From Chromera velia (taxonomy: Eukaryota > Sar > Chromeraceae), in NCBI GenBank assembly GCA_018398765.1, contig JAHBMJ010000964.1, positions 1 through 15,000 of the forward strand: a DNA stretch of 15,000 nucleotides. Reading direction: 5' to 3'. Positions 1-9,159 of the stretch are shown here, one piece after another. How positions within the stretch are numbered: position 1 is the stretch's first letter; each line of letters begins with the position of its first letter. A program made the position numbers and the translations under genes. Below the pieces are notes generated by a model that worked only from the letters and a program-made list of their open reading frames with translations, was not told where the DNA came from and ran no database searches.

Positions 1-1
1 C

Positions 2-2281
2 AAGACCACCACCACTGCCAAGATCCCCAACACCACCTCCATCCAGGTCCCCATGACCTCCTGCCCCGCCGGCTCCAAGGGCCCCGGCGCTGGCGGCATG
101 TGCACCACCACCAGAACCATCCGCGTCCCTGAAGTCTCCTCCCGCGATGTCCCCGTGACCACCACCACCGTCCAGAAGACCCCCTTCTCCGTTCCCGTCT
201 CCAAGCAGGTCTCCGTCCCCGATGCCCCCACCTGCCCCTCCGGCTCTTTCATGGAGGGCGGTGCTTGCGTTGTGACTGGATCCTCCACTGAGTACTCCAC
301 TCAGTCCATCCAGACCTCCGTCAACGTTCCCACCTCCACCCCCGTGTCTTCTTCCGCTTGCCCCCCCGGCACCACTATGGCTGCTGACGGCAGCTGCACC
401 GCCACCCTCTCCTTCCAGTCCGTGGAGCAGTCTTCTTCCCAGAAGTCTGTCCGCCTCCCCACCCTCTCTTCCAAGCCCGCCACCTTCAACCTCCCCGCCA
501 CCACCCTCAGAACCGGCTCCACCTGCCCCATGGGCACCTCCGCTCAGGCTGACGGTACCTGCACCGTGACCCTCAGAACCTCCTCCCTGGAGTCCTACGA
601 GGTTCCTGTGTCTTCCCAGGTGCCTGTCATCTCCCAGGTCCCCCAGACCCTCACCCTCACCAAGCAGTTCCTCGTCCCCTCCTACTCCTGCCCTGCTGGC
701 ACCATCGCTTCCGGCTCCGGTTCCTCCATGAGCTGCACCGTCACCCTCCCCTCCGCCTCCCCCGTCACTTCCTCCGCCCCCAGAACCGTCAAGCAGGCCC
801 GCTTCGAGAAGAGACCCGTCACCGTGACCGTCCCCAGAGTTGAGTCCACCCCCGTGTACTACTGCCCCTCTGGCACTGTCGAGAACGCCCTGGGTGAGTG
901 CACCACCACCATCACCATCCGCACCCCCTACACCGTCTCTGAGACCCACACCACTTGCCCTGCCGACGCCACTGAGTACCCCGGTGCAACCCCCGGCTCT
1001 GCCGACTCTTTCTCCGGCAAGAGCGCCGCTCCCTCCTGCAAGCGCGCCACCACCGTGACCGTTCCCGCCACCCTCCTCCCCGGCTCCAGAACTCAGAAGT
1101 CCGGCAGCTACGCCTGCCCCGAGGGCACCTCTCCCATCGGTGAGGGCGCTTCCATGACCTGCGCTGCCCCCAGCTACGAGACGGTTCCCATGGAGTCCTA
1201 CACCACCTCCTCCATCGCCTACGAGACCTCCACCGTCACTGAGACCGTCCCCAAGCTTTACAGATACGAGACCCGCACCGTGACTGAGACCGCCACCACT
1301 GAGGAGGTCTACACTGTGTATGACGACATCGTCCTCGAGGAGACCTCCGTGTCTCTCTCCACCTCTTCTTACACCGAGACCGTCCCCGCTCTCGTCTCTT
1401 ACTCTGTCGCCTCTGAGTCTGAGACCGTGACTGTCTCCAACGACCGAATCAGCTACGTCTCCTGCTCTGATGCCATGTCCGGCAACTACGGACCAGGCGC
1501 TTCCCTTGCTCCCGGTGTCTCTGGCTCTTGCCTCACCGAGACCAAGTTCAGGGTTGTGACCAACTCTTACACTGAGGCCGTCGCCGCTGTCGCCACCTAC
1601 TTCACTGAGGAGACTTCTGAGACCACCACCGTTGAGGAGACCTTCCAGACCTACGACACTTCCTCCAAGACTGAGACTTCCCACTCCGTCTCCACCGACT
1701 ACACCATCGAGGCTGTCGGCCCCAACACTCTCGTTGACTACGAGACCTCCTACGCCCCTGAGACCGTCACTGAGACTAAGATTGTCTCCACCCCCGTCCC
1801 CATGACTGAGACCGTCTCCATGATCCCCACTTACACCACCGAGACTGTGATGGAGACCGCCCACTCCGAGACCGTTGGCACTGCCAACCAGCCCTCTACC
1901 ATGATGACCTCTGAGCTCTCCTACCGCACCGAGACAATCTCCGAGACCGTCGTCCCCACCACCACTTACCGCACTGAGTCTTCCACCACTTACTCCTGCC
2001 CCGCCGGCACTGTGGACACTGGCTCTGCCTGCGCTTCCACCGTGTCCGTCCCCGCTGAGTTCTCTTGCCCCGCCGGTGCTTCCTCCTCCGGCTCTGCCGC
2101 TGGCGGATGCACTAAGACCACCTACACTCAGGTGACTTCCTGCCCCGAGGGCTTCACTGACACTGGCAAGAAGTGCGTGACCACTGCCTCCATCCCTGCC
2201 ACCCCCATGGCTGCTCCCGCCCCCACCAAGTACTCCGCTCCCACCAAGCACTCCCGCCGTCACGGCCACAAGCACGACTAA
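2..2281 (+). CDS. Oocyst-wall-protein-like Cys-rich secreted protein, 5' partial
   Basis: The frame is open from base 2 to the TAA at 2279-2281 (759 residues). The first ATG, at 53, is unlikely to be the real start because the same Thr/Pro/Val-rich composition continues upstream to the edge, so the N-terminus and any signal peptide lie outside. The protein has eleven modules of the form CPxG or CPxx, 5-25 residues, then Cys followed by Thr/Val. Eight lie before about nt 1170 and three after 1990 (the last, CPEGFTDTGKKC, is near 2143-2178). Between them (about 1174-1990) is a Ser/Thr/Glu/Tyr-rich stretch built from variants of YET, TETV and ETVP, holding one more Cys pair near 1459-1532. The tail is His/Lys/Arg-rich. 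CPxG..C modules resemble apicomplexan oocyst wall proteins, where Cys pairs are thought to cross-link the wall. A wall or extracellular-matrix role is inferred. Lys is AAG and Glu is GAG throughout, with mostly C-ending codons, suggesting high expression. Confidence 0.7.
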   Translation, partial: KTTTTAKIPNTTSIQVPMTSCPAGSKGPGAGGMCTTTRTIRVPEVSSRDVPVTTTTVQKTPFSVPVSKQVSVPDAPTCPSGSFMEGGACVVTGSSTEYSTQSIQTSVNVPTSTPVSSSACPPGTTMAADGSCTATLSFQSVEQSSSQKSVRLPTLSSKPATFNLPATTLRTGSTCPMGTSAQADGTCTVTLRTSSLESYEVPVSSQVPVISQVPQTLTLTKQFLVPSYSCPAGTIASGSGSSMSCTVTLPSASPVTSSAPRTVKQARFEKRPVTVTVPRVESTPVYYCPSGTVENALGECTTTITIRTPYTVSETHTTCPADATEYPGATPGSADSFSGKSAAPSCKRATTVTVPATLLPGSRTQKSGSYACPEGTSPIGEGASMTCAAPSYETVPMESYTTSSIAYETSTVTETVPKLYRYETRTVTETATTEEVYTVYDDIVLEETSVSLSTSSYTETVPALVSYSVASESETVTVSNDRISYVSCSDAMSGNYGPGASLAPGVSGSCLTETKFRVVTNSYTEAVAAVATYFTEETSETTTVEETFQTYDTSSKTETSHSVSTDYTIEAVGPNTLVDYETSYAPETVTETKIVSTPVPMTETVSMIPTYTTETVMETAHSETVGTANQPSTMMTSELSYRTETISETVVPTTTYRTESSTTYSCPAGTVDTGSACASTVSVPAEFSCPAGASSSGSAAGGCTKTTYTQVTSCPEGFTDTGKKCVTTASIPATPMAAPAPTKYSAPTKHSRRHGHKHD
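1174..1990 (+). repeat. Degenerate Tyr/Glu/Thr repeat region inside the wall-type protein
   Basis: This protein-level repeat is built from short variants of YET, TETV, ETVP and SYTET, without a fixed period, giving many regularly spaced tyrosines in a Ser/Thr/Glu background. It separates the two blocks of CPxG-Cys modules. Tyrosine-rich proteins of Eimeria oocyst walls are known to be cross-linked through dityrosine. A similar use here is an inference only. Confidence 0.55.
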
Positions 2282-2789
2282 GCGCCAGGCCGAGCGCGTA
2301 GGTGCACAGAAGAAAAGAAAGCCGCATGTGTAAATAGATGCGGGGTGACTAACATGCCGAAGCTGCCTGGAAGCTTAGCGTGCAGGACGTTTTCGTAGGC
2401 AGAACGCAGCATTGCTCGTGCGAAAGAAAAGCTGTGAGAGATGTGTCTGGTTCTTAATTGTGTTGTTTGCAATTGTGTGTGTGGACTACCTGTGGGCCCG
2501 ATGTGTGTCCGCCGACTACGAGATGTCACGTTCTGTGTTTTCTCTGTGTTGCCCTCTAACGGCAGTGTGACGTGCGTTGTGCGTTGTGCATATACTAATG
2601 ATTCTGAAATGTTTGTGTTGTGTTGACGCGTTTTTGCAAACGAAAATTCCAGTTGCAGTTGCGAAGTGGCTGCTTTGGTCCTGCATGATTCTCCAAGAAC
2701 AGTACGTCAATGCAGTACCTTGTTGCATGTGTGATCGAAGAAACATTCGGCCCAAAGTGAAAATTGTTGACAGTTGACATTCGGCCTAA

Positions 2790-3560
2790 CGTTCTTCAGT
2801 GAAATGACTGTGGAACGCTATTATAGAAACCAAACAGCCTCGTGCGTTGCCACCAAACGCTAGAAGTTTAGAAATTATAAGAGGCCGATTCTTGCCATGG
2901 CTTGCCAGGCTTGGACCGATGGCGTTATACGCTGTCATCGAGGCGATCATGAATCGTGATACTGTTTTATCAATTTTAATCAATAGTTGAACTTTGAAAG
3001 TTTAATTATTAGTATAATGAATCAAAGAAGTCAGAGGGTTTTATTAATTCAAAGGTACCAGTGAATTTAAGCTAGAGACTCTAGAATCAAAGCCTATGTC
3101 AAAGCTGAAGTAATTAGTAAGTAAGTGAAAGCTTTAAAACAAAAACCGCTAATACCTGCTTTGATAACCTTTGATAATGATATTAGTAATGATCTAGGTA
3201 ATGATATGATTAACTCAGATTGAACTATTCCTTTACTGCTTGAATATATTTATATTTTTCTAGATCTATTTTTATTCATTTCTACAGTTATTTCCATTCT
3301 TACAAGCATTGCTAAGCATGCCCACAAAAAGTAAAAAGTGTTACAAAATTAGGAATCTTATTGAAAATTTCAATGAAAAAATGTTAAAAATCGTAACTTT
3401 CCATCGATTTTTGAATTTGCGTCAGAACTCTTAAAAGTTCCCGCTAGAGTTTCTTAAACGCCTTTCACAACCACTAGATTCAGTAGTAGTGTACCACAAC
3501 TTAAAATTTTAGCCCTATAGCTTCGGTCACAGTTTTTTTGTTTTAGATATTTGCTATGGT
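2790..3560. other. AT-rich island of unknown origin
   Basis: A sharply AT-rich stretch with many TTAAT, TGATAAT and AAAATTT words lies between compositionally normal flanks. Its left edge is next to GGCCTAACG (2783-2791), a 9-mer that recurs inside the second AT-rich island at 9409. No long open frame, terminal repeats or target-site duplication could be identified. It could be a decayed mobile element or an ordinary AT-rich spacer. Confidence 0.35.
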
Positions 3561-4026
3561 ATGTGCATGAATTTGTAAGGATTCCGGCCCCTTCAGGCTT
3601 GATGCTCACGTAGATGCTCATCGTCATGAATTTCAAAATGGTTGCATCTTTTCCTAGTCTTTTCCTGTTTTCTCATCGAGATACAGTTTCATGCGAATTC
3701 TTGCTGCGGTTTTTTCTGGATTTTTCTTGTTCACACTCGCATCTTTATTTTGTGCATGCGACTTCTGTGCTACTTGCTGAGCCTGAACACAGCAAACAGC
3801 AATCAAAGCCTCCGGCAAACAAACAAGAAGGGAAAGGACGATTGTATGAGTAGAACGCTAGGTAGAACGCATGTGCATGCACGAGGAGGTAGATGAATTG
3901 AAGGTAGTGTTCAGGCCGACGATTGGAAAATGATGCAAAGATGGATCATAGGATGACTACAGCAAAAAGCACATGCACATCCATAGTTGATCCATCCATC
4001 GGTCAGGCAAACATCGGTTCAGCTGG

Positions 4027-4028
<2 letters not shown>

Positions 4029-4060
<32 letters not shown>
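4029..4060. repeat. (TGTC)n tetranucleotide microsatellite
   Basis: About seven and a half perfect tandem copies of TGTC lie in the noncoding region between convergent genes. Confidence 0.9.
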
Positions 4061-4061
<1 letters not shown>

Positions 4062-4552
4062 ACTTGAAGTTATGCAGTGCATGGGTATGCCTCTTGGCAA
4101 AAAAAAAAAAGGATGCAACACGGGCACGCAATTTTGGAAGGAAACCGCCCTCCTGAAAAGTCCGTCATTCTTTGAAGCTTTCTAATCCCCTGACAGACCC
4201 CCTTCTGGCTTCCCATTCTGATCTCTTTCTTCCTTCTGCCCCCCCCCTCTAATCTCTTTTCCTGTCAGAGGCCGTCAGATCTTCCCTCCCTCCCTGCACG
4301 ACCATGCAGGCAGCTCTCTCTGTCCCCTCGTGCAAACGCCCCGATCGAACTGACAGTGCATGTCTCCCTTTCATCCTGTCCTGACAGCCCCAAGCTCGAT
4401 CAAGGCTTCTGGTGTCATGTCAAGCGGGCAGACAGGCAGACGATCAATGGAACTCTGGCAAAAAACGAACGACGGACCTACGGACGAACGCTGCTTGCAT
4501 GCTGATGATCTTTTTCTTTTCTTTTATGTCCTGTCCTTAGCAGTCGTCCCTC

Positions 4553-4571
4553 ATCTCTCTCTCTCTCTCTC
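4553..4571. repeat. (CT)n microsatellite next to the lipocalin stop
   Basis: A run of CT dinucleotides ends three bases from the stop codon of the minus-strand lipocalin gene. In its mRNA this would be a GA-rich start to the 3' untranslated region. Confidence 0.8.
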
Positions 4572-4573
4572 AT

Positions 4574-7500
4574 TTACTCAAAGATGACTTTGTCCTTGAG
4601 CTCTGGTGCATGCTTACACACCTCCGGACTCTGCTCTGTCTTGATCAGGCCGACGATGTTGATGAAGTAGTGGTTGGCCTTTGCTGCTTCCTTCATCTTC
4701 TCAAACTCGGTATCAGTAATTGTCGGCGTGCGGGAGAGGAAAAAGAGGTTGGCCTTGTAGGGATCCCCAACGACCACTGTGGAGTACTCACCCTCAGCAT
4801 CAACGGAGGCGTAGAGGACCCAATAGTTTCCGCTTCCCCCACTCTTCTGCACGCCCTCCTGAGAGGCGGCAGCGGAGCCACGCAGGAAAACGGAGGAGGT
4901 GGGAGGGACGGGGAAAATTGCTGTCTGGGTGCTGGACACCTCAGAGGCAGGGGGGGGAAGGGGGATGGAGTCAATGAGTTTTTCGATAAGTCCCTCAGCA
5001 ATCGGTTTCATCTTTGCAATCAGAACGCGCTCCTGAGCTGCTTCGATTTTGACCTGCTCAGCAAGTTCTGTGGGGGTTGCGGTCTCTGCATAGACCTTCC
5101 ATTGGTCGATGGAAGACTTTGCTGACTCAAAGACGGGATCGACTGTGGCATGAAGGGCCATGAATTGTTTTTTGTTGAGCTCCTTTGAAGTTTCGGTATA
5201 CTCGAGGAGAAGTGAAATGGCAACGATGATATCATCTGCCATTCGCTTCCCTCGGGAGTCCTCTGTACGCTCAGCGAAACCCTGCAGTGCCACAACTGCA
5301 CTCTGCAACCAGCCAACCTGTGTGTCGACCAGAACTGCCTGCAGAGCCTCCAACTGGCCAATCGCATCGTGAACAGAGAACTGGGCGGCAGAGACCGCTT
5401 CAATCAGCTCTGCTGTCTTAGACACAAATGTGTCCTTTGCGGATCGGCCCATAATGTCCTGGCTGAGGACTGTGGCGAATTCCTCCAGCACTGCGGGCAG
5501 CTGGAGGGCGTAACTCTCAGCAGTCTCAAGAAGAGACTCGGCTCTTGCACGGAACTCATCGATGAGTGCCTTGAGTTGAGCTGTCTGCTCGGGGGATTGG
5601 GAGGCAGCGACAGCATCTGCAAGGACAGTCTCGGGGTGGGACAGGAAAAGATCGGTTTTGCGGCCGGAGGGAGACTGCATGAGAGAGTCAATGGCCATTT
5701 GAAATTCCAGAACGGTTTGGTCAATGGACTTCTTGGCTTCATCGAAGGATTTTGTCATGATCTTTACGATTTTTTCGTTGAGCGGTTCGGGATCCTTCTG
5801 GAGCTCTTCGAGTCCCTTGTCAAGGGATTCTGATGCTTTGGTAACGGCCTCTGTTGCCTTCTGTGTGAGCAGCTCTTTAAGGGGGGGGATTTTGGAGTCA
5901 ATGGTTTCCTTGAGATGCCATGCAAACTCTTTGATGAGGGCGAACTGCTTCTGGACCAGATCTTTGGGAATCATCTCACAGCCGTCTGGGATTCGGGCTA
6001 GAAGATCCTCGGTGGCTCTCTCAACTATTTGGTAAATCGCCTTGGTGTCAATGCTGGAGAGTCTGTCAACCCACTCGGGGATGCTTTCTTTGTATCTGTG
6101 CAGAAGCGCAGAAATCTGCTTCGCTTCCGCAATTCTTTTTTTGTCGTCATACTGGACCTTGATGACCTCAAGCATCCCATCCAGACCGTTTTTGAGGCTT
6201 TCACCCACAGCGGCAACTTCGCCCTTGACGATGGCATCCATGTGGGGGGGGAGGGGGGAGAGGGCTCTTCTGTGGGCGGGGGGTTCGGGGTAAGAGGATT
6301 TTTCAAGTTGTGTGAGAGAGGGGGGGGTGGAAGAGGAAGAGCAGGGGCAGTGACTGAGCAGATCCTCGAGCTGAGTTGCCAGGTTACTGATCATGTTCTT
6401 TTCAGATGTGATGTCTTTTTTCCACATCTCCTTGACCTCCGAGAGGGAGGAGGACTCAAGGAAGGTCACCCACTTCTTCAACTGACTCGTTTCGGTTTCG
6501 GAAAGGGAGGTAATGGTCTTCTTGGCTTGTGCGAATGTCTTGGCGTAGGCGACCCTGTTCTTTTCTGTTTGAGCAGTGTACATTTCACTGAAGGCCACAA
6601 GGGCTTTGATGAATCTCTCGGTTTTCTCATCGACCTGCTGTGCATAGGCATTCATTGCCTCTCTGAATTCACTCTCCTTGCGGGTGACCCAGTCGAGATA
6701 TGCAGACTGAACCTCTTCCAGCTTCTGCATACCAGACAGGACACCCTGGGAGAGCATCTGGACTTTTGAGATTTGTGCCTCAATAAGGGGGATGGCGAAC
6801 TCTTTGTAATCTGCTTCTGTGAGGGAATCCAAGAGGGTCTCTCTGGCATCGAGGGCAAGGAACAATCTCTCCTTGGCCATCGGTACAGCCTTCTTCATGG
6901 CTGCAGCAAGCTCTTCGGCAAGCTTGTGCATGGGGGAATCGGGGGTGAGGGAATCGGCATGGGCAACGGCAGCGGAGACAACGACGGACTCAGGGAATCT
7001 GACGAAGTCGGAGGTCTTGTAACCAGCAGGTGTGGCTGTGACTGTTTCCACCCAGGCTTTGAATACCTCTGCGCTGTCTGCCAACCTCTGTTTGAACGCA
7101 GTGACAGATTCGTGCATATGGGCCTTCACGGTTTCAATGCCTTCCTTCAGGGATTTACTATCGTCCTTCTCCATTTCTGCTTGTGCCGTCTTGAGCGACT
7201 CGACAATCTTGCCCAACGCCTCGACGTACTTTTCTTTCCATTCACCGCCCAACTCTGCCATCTTCTTTTTCACAAGGGTGGCGTAATAGTCGACGAACTC
7301 CTTGATGATATCAAGCTCTTTCTGAACCATCTCAGTGGGAATCATCTCGATGTGGACGTCGGCCAGCTTGGCTTTCAGCTCAGAGATCATCATGTCGATT
7401 TTGGCAACAGCCACGTCGACAGTCTTGGAGCCGTCAGTCAAGATGTCAATCCACTCTGGACCTGCCTCAAGGGCAGACGCGTAGATCTCTGTCCATGTGG

Positions 7501-8662
7501 CGATGGTCTTCTTGATGTCCTCGGGCGTCTGGAGGCTGTCAAGGCTCGCTTCTTTGACCACATCAATCGAGGCCTTGCCCTGAGCCACGGCGGTGTCCAC
7601 CACAGCGTCAACGCGATCCTTGATCAGGGGAACCTCGGAGCTCTGGGCTGCAAGGACCATCCCCGTCTCCTTCTTCTCCTCTGTAGCGTCCTTCTTGGGC
7701 TTGGAGAAGTCGACAGTCAACTTGCCGACCACATTGCCGGACTCTGCATGATTCGTAGAAAATAAATGTGAGAAGACAGAAAGGAAGGAAGGAAGGAAGG
7801 AAGGAAGGAAGCATTCATTTCAGCCAGTCGCTATTCAATCAATTTCACCGTCAGCCTTTTCGAAGTTTTCATCACTGGTCGCTGCGTAGTATTTAGCTCT
7901 AGACAGAGACAGAGGGCGGAGAGCATCCAGACGCAGCAGGACGGGCCATGTTCGTACCAAGTGCTTCGAGGTCATGCAGAAAAAGGCAGTAATGCACGCC
8001 AAAAGACACCACCAATACCGCTGCTGGTGGTGGTGTGCTCGATGAAAGGGACTGAGTTGTCGACTTGCATGCAACATTTGTCAAGGTCAGACACGCATCG
8101 AGACACGCAGTTGATGAACGTACACTCATGTCTCACACAACCGCATGCATGCACCGTTCCAACGAAACCCCACATGCATGGCCATGAAGGAACAGAGCAA
8201 ACCCACTGCAGTTGGGAATACAAACACACATGCAGGTTCTCATACTGACCGTCGACTTTCTCGACTGGAGTTGCCTTCCCCTCAACGAACGAGGTTTTTC
8301 CCTTCCTCGTGCAGGAATTCTTCACCTTCACAAACTTCTCCCCCTCCTCCGACTCCGCGAGCGAATACTCAGCGAATGTGCACTCGCAACCCTTCTCGAA
8401 GGTGTACTTTGGGAGCCGGCTGGCGGCAATCTGCATGTGGAGACAAGCATTTGCATGTGGGTCAGACAGACGGCACATGCATGCTCCCGGATCACGGTGT
8501 GTGATGGCCTGGCAAACTGACCTCGTACCACTTGCCCTGGTACTTGGAGAGATTCACGTCGATGGCTGTGGGTCCTGTGGTCAGGTCAGTCCAGAAGTCC
8601 TTGAGAATACCGGCCTCTGTGAGGGAGGCGGTCACCGCCACGGTAAGGAGAGTCTTGCGCAT
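4574..8662 (-). CDS. Lipocalin with a ~950-residue helical insertion in the E-F loop
   Basis: Three exons join in frame: 8662-8522, 8430-8250 and 7743-4574 (1163 residues). Donors are GTCAGT twice, acceptors TGCAG twice. Exon 1 starts at an ATG encoding a signal-peptide-like MRKTLLTVAV and ends in the lipocalin signature GKWYE (43-47). Exon 2 gives strands B-D (FEKGCECTFAEYSL, VKNSC, EGKATPVE). Exon 3 starts with strand E (GKLTVDFS, 114-121). A helical, charged region follows to about 1071. Then strand F (NYWVLYASV, 1080-1088), the second signature EGEYSTVVVGDP, strand H with the third signature LSRTP (1110-1114), the C-terminal helix and a late Cys (1150) complete the fold. Without the insert the protein is about 210 residues, normal for Blc/apolipoprotein-D-type lipocalins. 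These bind small hydrophobic ligands in a beta-barrel. A secreted or endomembrane location is inferred from the signal peptide. The insert's function is unknown. Exon joins rest on homology; no transcript data were seen. Confidence 0.82.
4967..6235 (-). repeat. Helical repeat unit B in the lipocalin insertion
   Basis: Protein residues about 611-1033 form the second copy, with PEWVD, EMIPKDLVQK, IKEF, KTDLFLSHPETV and DQWKVYAETATPTE aligned to unit A. The copies differ in most other positions, so the duplication is old. A Pro/Ser linker (about 571-608) separates the copies, and a second Pro/Ser linker (about 1034-1076) leads back into lipocalin strand F. Confidence 0.75.
6356..7633 (-). repeat. 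Helical repeat unit A in the lipocalin insertion
   Basis: Protein residues about 145-570 form the first of two diverged copies of a ~430-residue alpha-helical unit. Shared landmarks in order are PEWID, EMIPTEMVQK, IKEF, KTSDFVRFPESV and a helix containing KKWVTFLESSSLSE. Spacing between landmarks is nearly constant with copy B (460, 457 and 453 residues apart for PEW, EMIP and KT). No known domain was recognised. Confidence 0.75.
7744..8249 (-). other. Intron 2 of the lipocalin gene
   Basis: This 506-base intron splits a codon after its first base (G|AG gives Glu108). Donor is GTCAGTATG, acceptor CATGCAG. It contains an (AAGG)n microsatellite near the acceptor and GCATGC palindromes at 8067 (inside the 10-base palindrome TTGCATGCAA, 8065-8074) and 8143-8152. 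No further exon was found. Confidence 0.75.
7781..7810. repeat. (AAGG)n microsatellite
   Basis: About seven tandem AAGG units lie in intron 2 of the lipocalin gene. On the transcribed strand they form a CCTT tract about 40-70 bases upstream of the 3' splice site, where it could serve as part of the polypyrimidine signal. Confidence 0.9.
8431..8521 (-). other. Intron 1 of the lipocalin gene
   Basis: A 91-base phase-0 intron sits directly after the GKWYE signature (strand A). Donor is GTCAGT, acceptor ATGCAG. Removing it joins GKWYE to IAASRLPKYTFEKG, the normal continuation of a lipocalin. Confidence 0.8.
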
Positions 8663-8849
8663 CCTGAATCGATCAGAGGACGAGCAAGCTGACTACAATC
8701 GCGGGGACAGCTAGGTCAAAGCAAACACAAAGGGTGCACCAGCGTCCCTTCAGAAAAGAAAACGGTGGAAAAGTGACGTGCAGAGAAGCTCTGAGTGTCG
8801 ACTGGTCACTTGGATCTGCATCAGACCGATGCGAAACCGTCGGTCCATA

Positions 8850-8884
8850 TGCATGCATGCCCCGATCGACTGCATGCATGCAAA
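8850..8884. promoter_or_regulatory. Paired GCATGCATGC motifs upstream of the lipocalin gene
   Basis: Two palindromic blocks, ATGCATGCATGC and TGCATGCATGC, lie 10 bases apart and about 190-220 bases upstream of the lipocalin ATG. TGCATGCA is the known target of the apicomplexan AP2 factor called AP2-Sp/AP2-EXP. A regulatory role here is inferred from position and family knowledge. Confidence 0.45.
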
Positions 8885-8980
8885 TTACGCCCGCGAGCGG
8901 GCCATGCAATTAAGGTGCGGGCCGGCCCGGTCTGGCCGCGCGGCCGACTCGCGGGCCAACTGGCCGCGTGCACGGACGCA
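8885..8980. promoter_or_regulatory. GC-rich palindrome cluster upstream of the lipocalin gene
   Basis: A GC-rich block contains two perfect palindromes, GGGCCGGCCC (8919-8928) and GGCCGCGCGGCC (8934-8945), plus further CGCGGGCCA and TGGCCGCG words. It sits between the TGCATGCA pair and the AT-rich island, about 225-320 bases upstream of the start codon. It could be a promoter element or a structural block; no specific factor is recognised. Confidence 0.3.
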
Positions 8981-9159
8981 ATAAACCGACTCTTTAACCA
9001 CGAGCATAAATCGCTAGATAAATCGCCCCCCCAAGCCAGTTGTGAGTCTGGTCTCAACGATCGAACGACTGCCAGATGATTGAGGGTTTTGTTTTGCATG
9101 CCGCGTCCCCATATATGAGGGGCGGATTAAGCCTAGCGAAGCCTAGTTTGTTAGGCCGG

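Larger units (their letters stand above)
2282..4573. other. Noncoding region between convergent genes
   Basis: This 2.3 kb lies between the stop of the wall-type gene (plus) and the stop of the lipocalin gene (minus), so it holds the 3' flanks of both. I found no convincing gene, tRNA or conserved peptide on either strand; open frames are under 90 residues and unrecognised. Base composition changes sharply: moderate GC to about 2790, strongly AT-rich to about 3560, then mixed sequence with pyrimidine-rich runs. It contains a (TGTC)n microsatellite at about 4029-4060, a (CT)n run ending at 4570, and several GCATGC palindromes (3316, 3754, 3875, 4497). Confidence 0.6.

Noticed and set aside
2441-2780. 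Several 60-80-residue frames after the wall-type gene
   Set aside because: They are short, overlap on both strands and have unusual Cys/Val or His/Thr composition with no recognisable motif.
3454-3636. A 60-residue minus-strand frame in the first AT-rich island, considered as a mobile-element fragment
   Set aside because: No reverse transcriptase, integrase or transposase motif is visible and no neighbouring frame extends it.
4029-4060. Tandem repeat considered as a CRISPR or structured array
   Set aside because: It is a plain tetranucleotide microsatellite without spacers, in a eukaryotic context.
6773-7765. A 330-residue open frame on the plus strand opposite the lipocalin gene, with others at 6029-6769 and 5369-5833
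   Set aside because: They are antisense shadows of the long helical exon. Composition is Cys/Leu/Gly-rich without recognisable motifs, and the minus-strand frame is supported by lipocalin homology and an internal repeat.
7972-8478. A continuous 168-residue minus-strand frame covering lipocalin exon 2
   Set aside because: Only 8430-8250 reads as lipocalin. The rest is intron that happens to stay open, and splice signals with a clean frame join are present at both ends.
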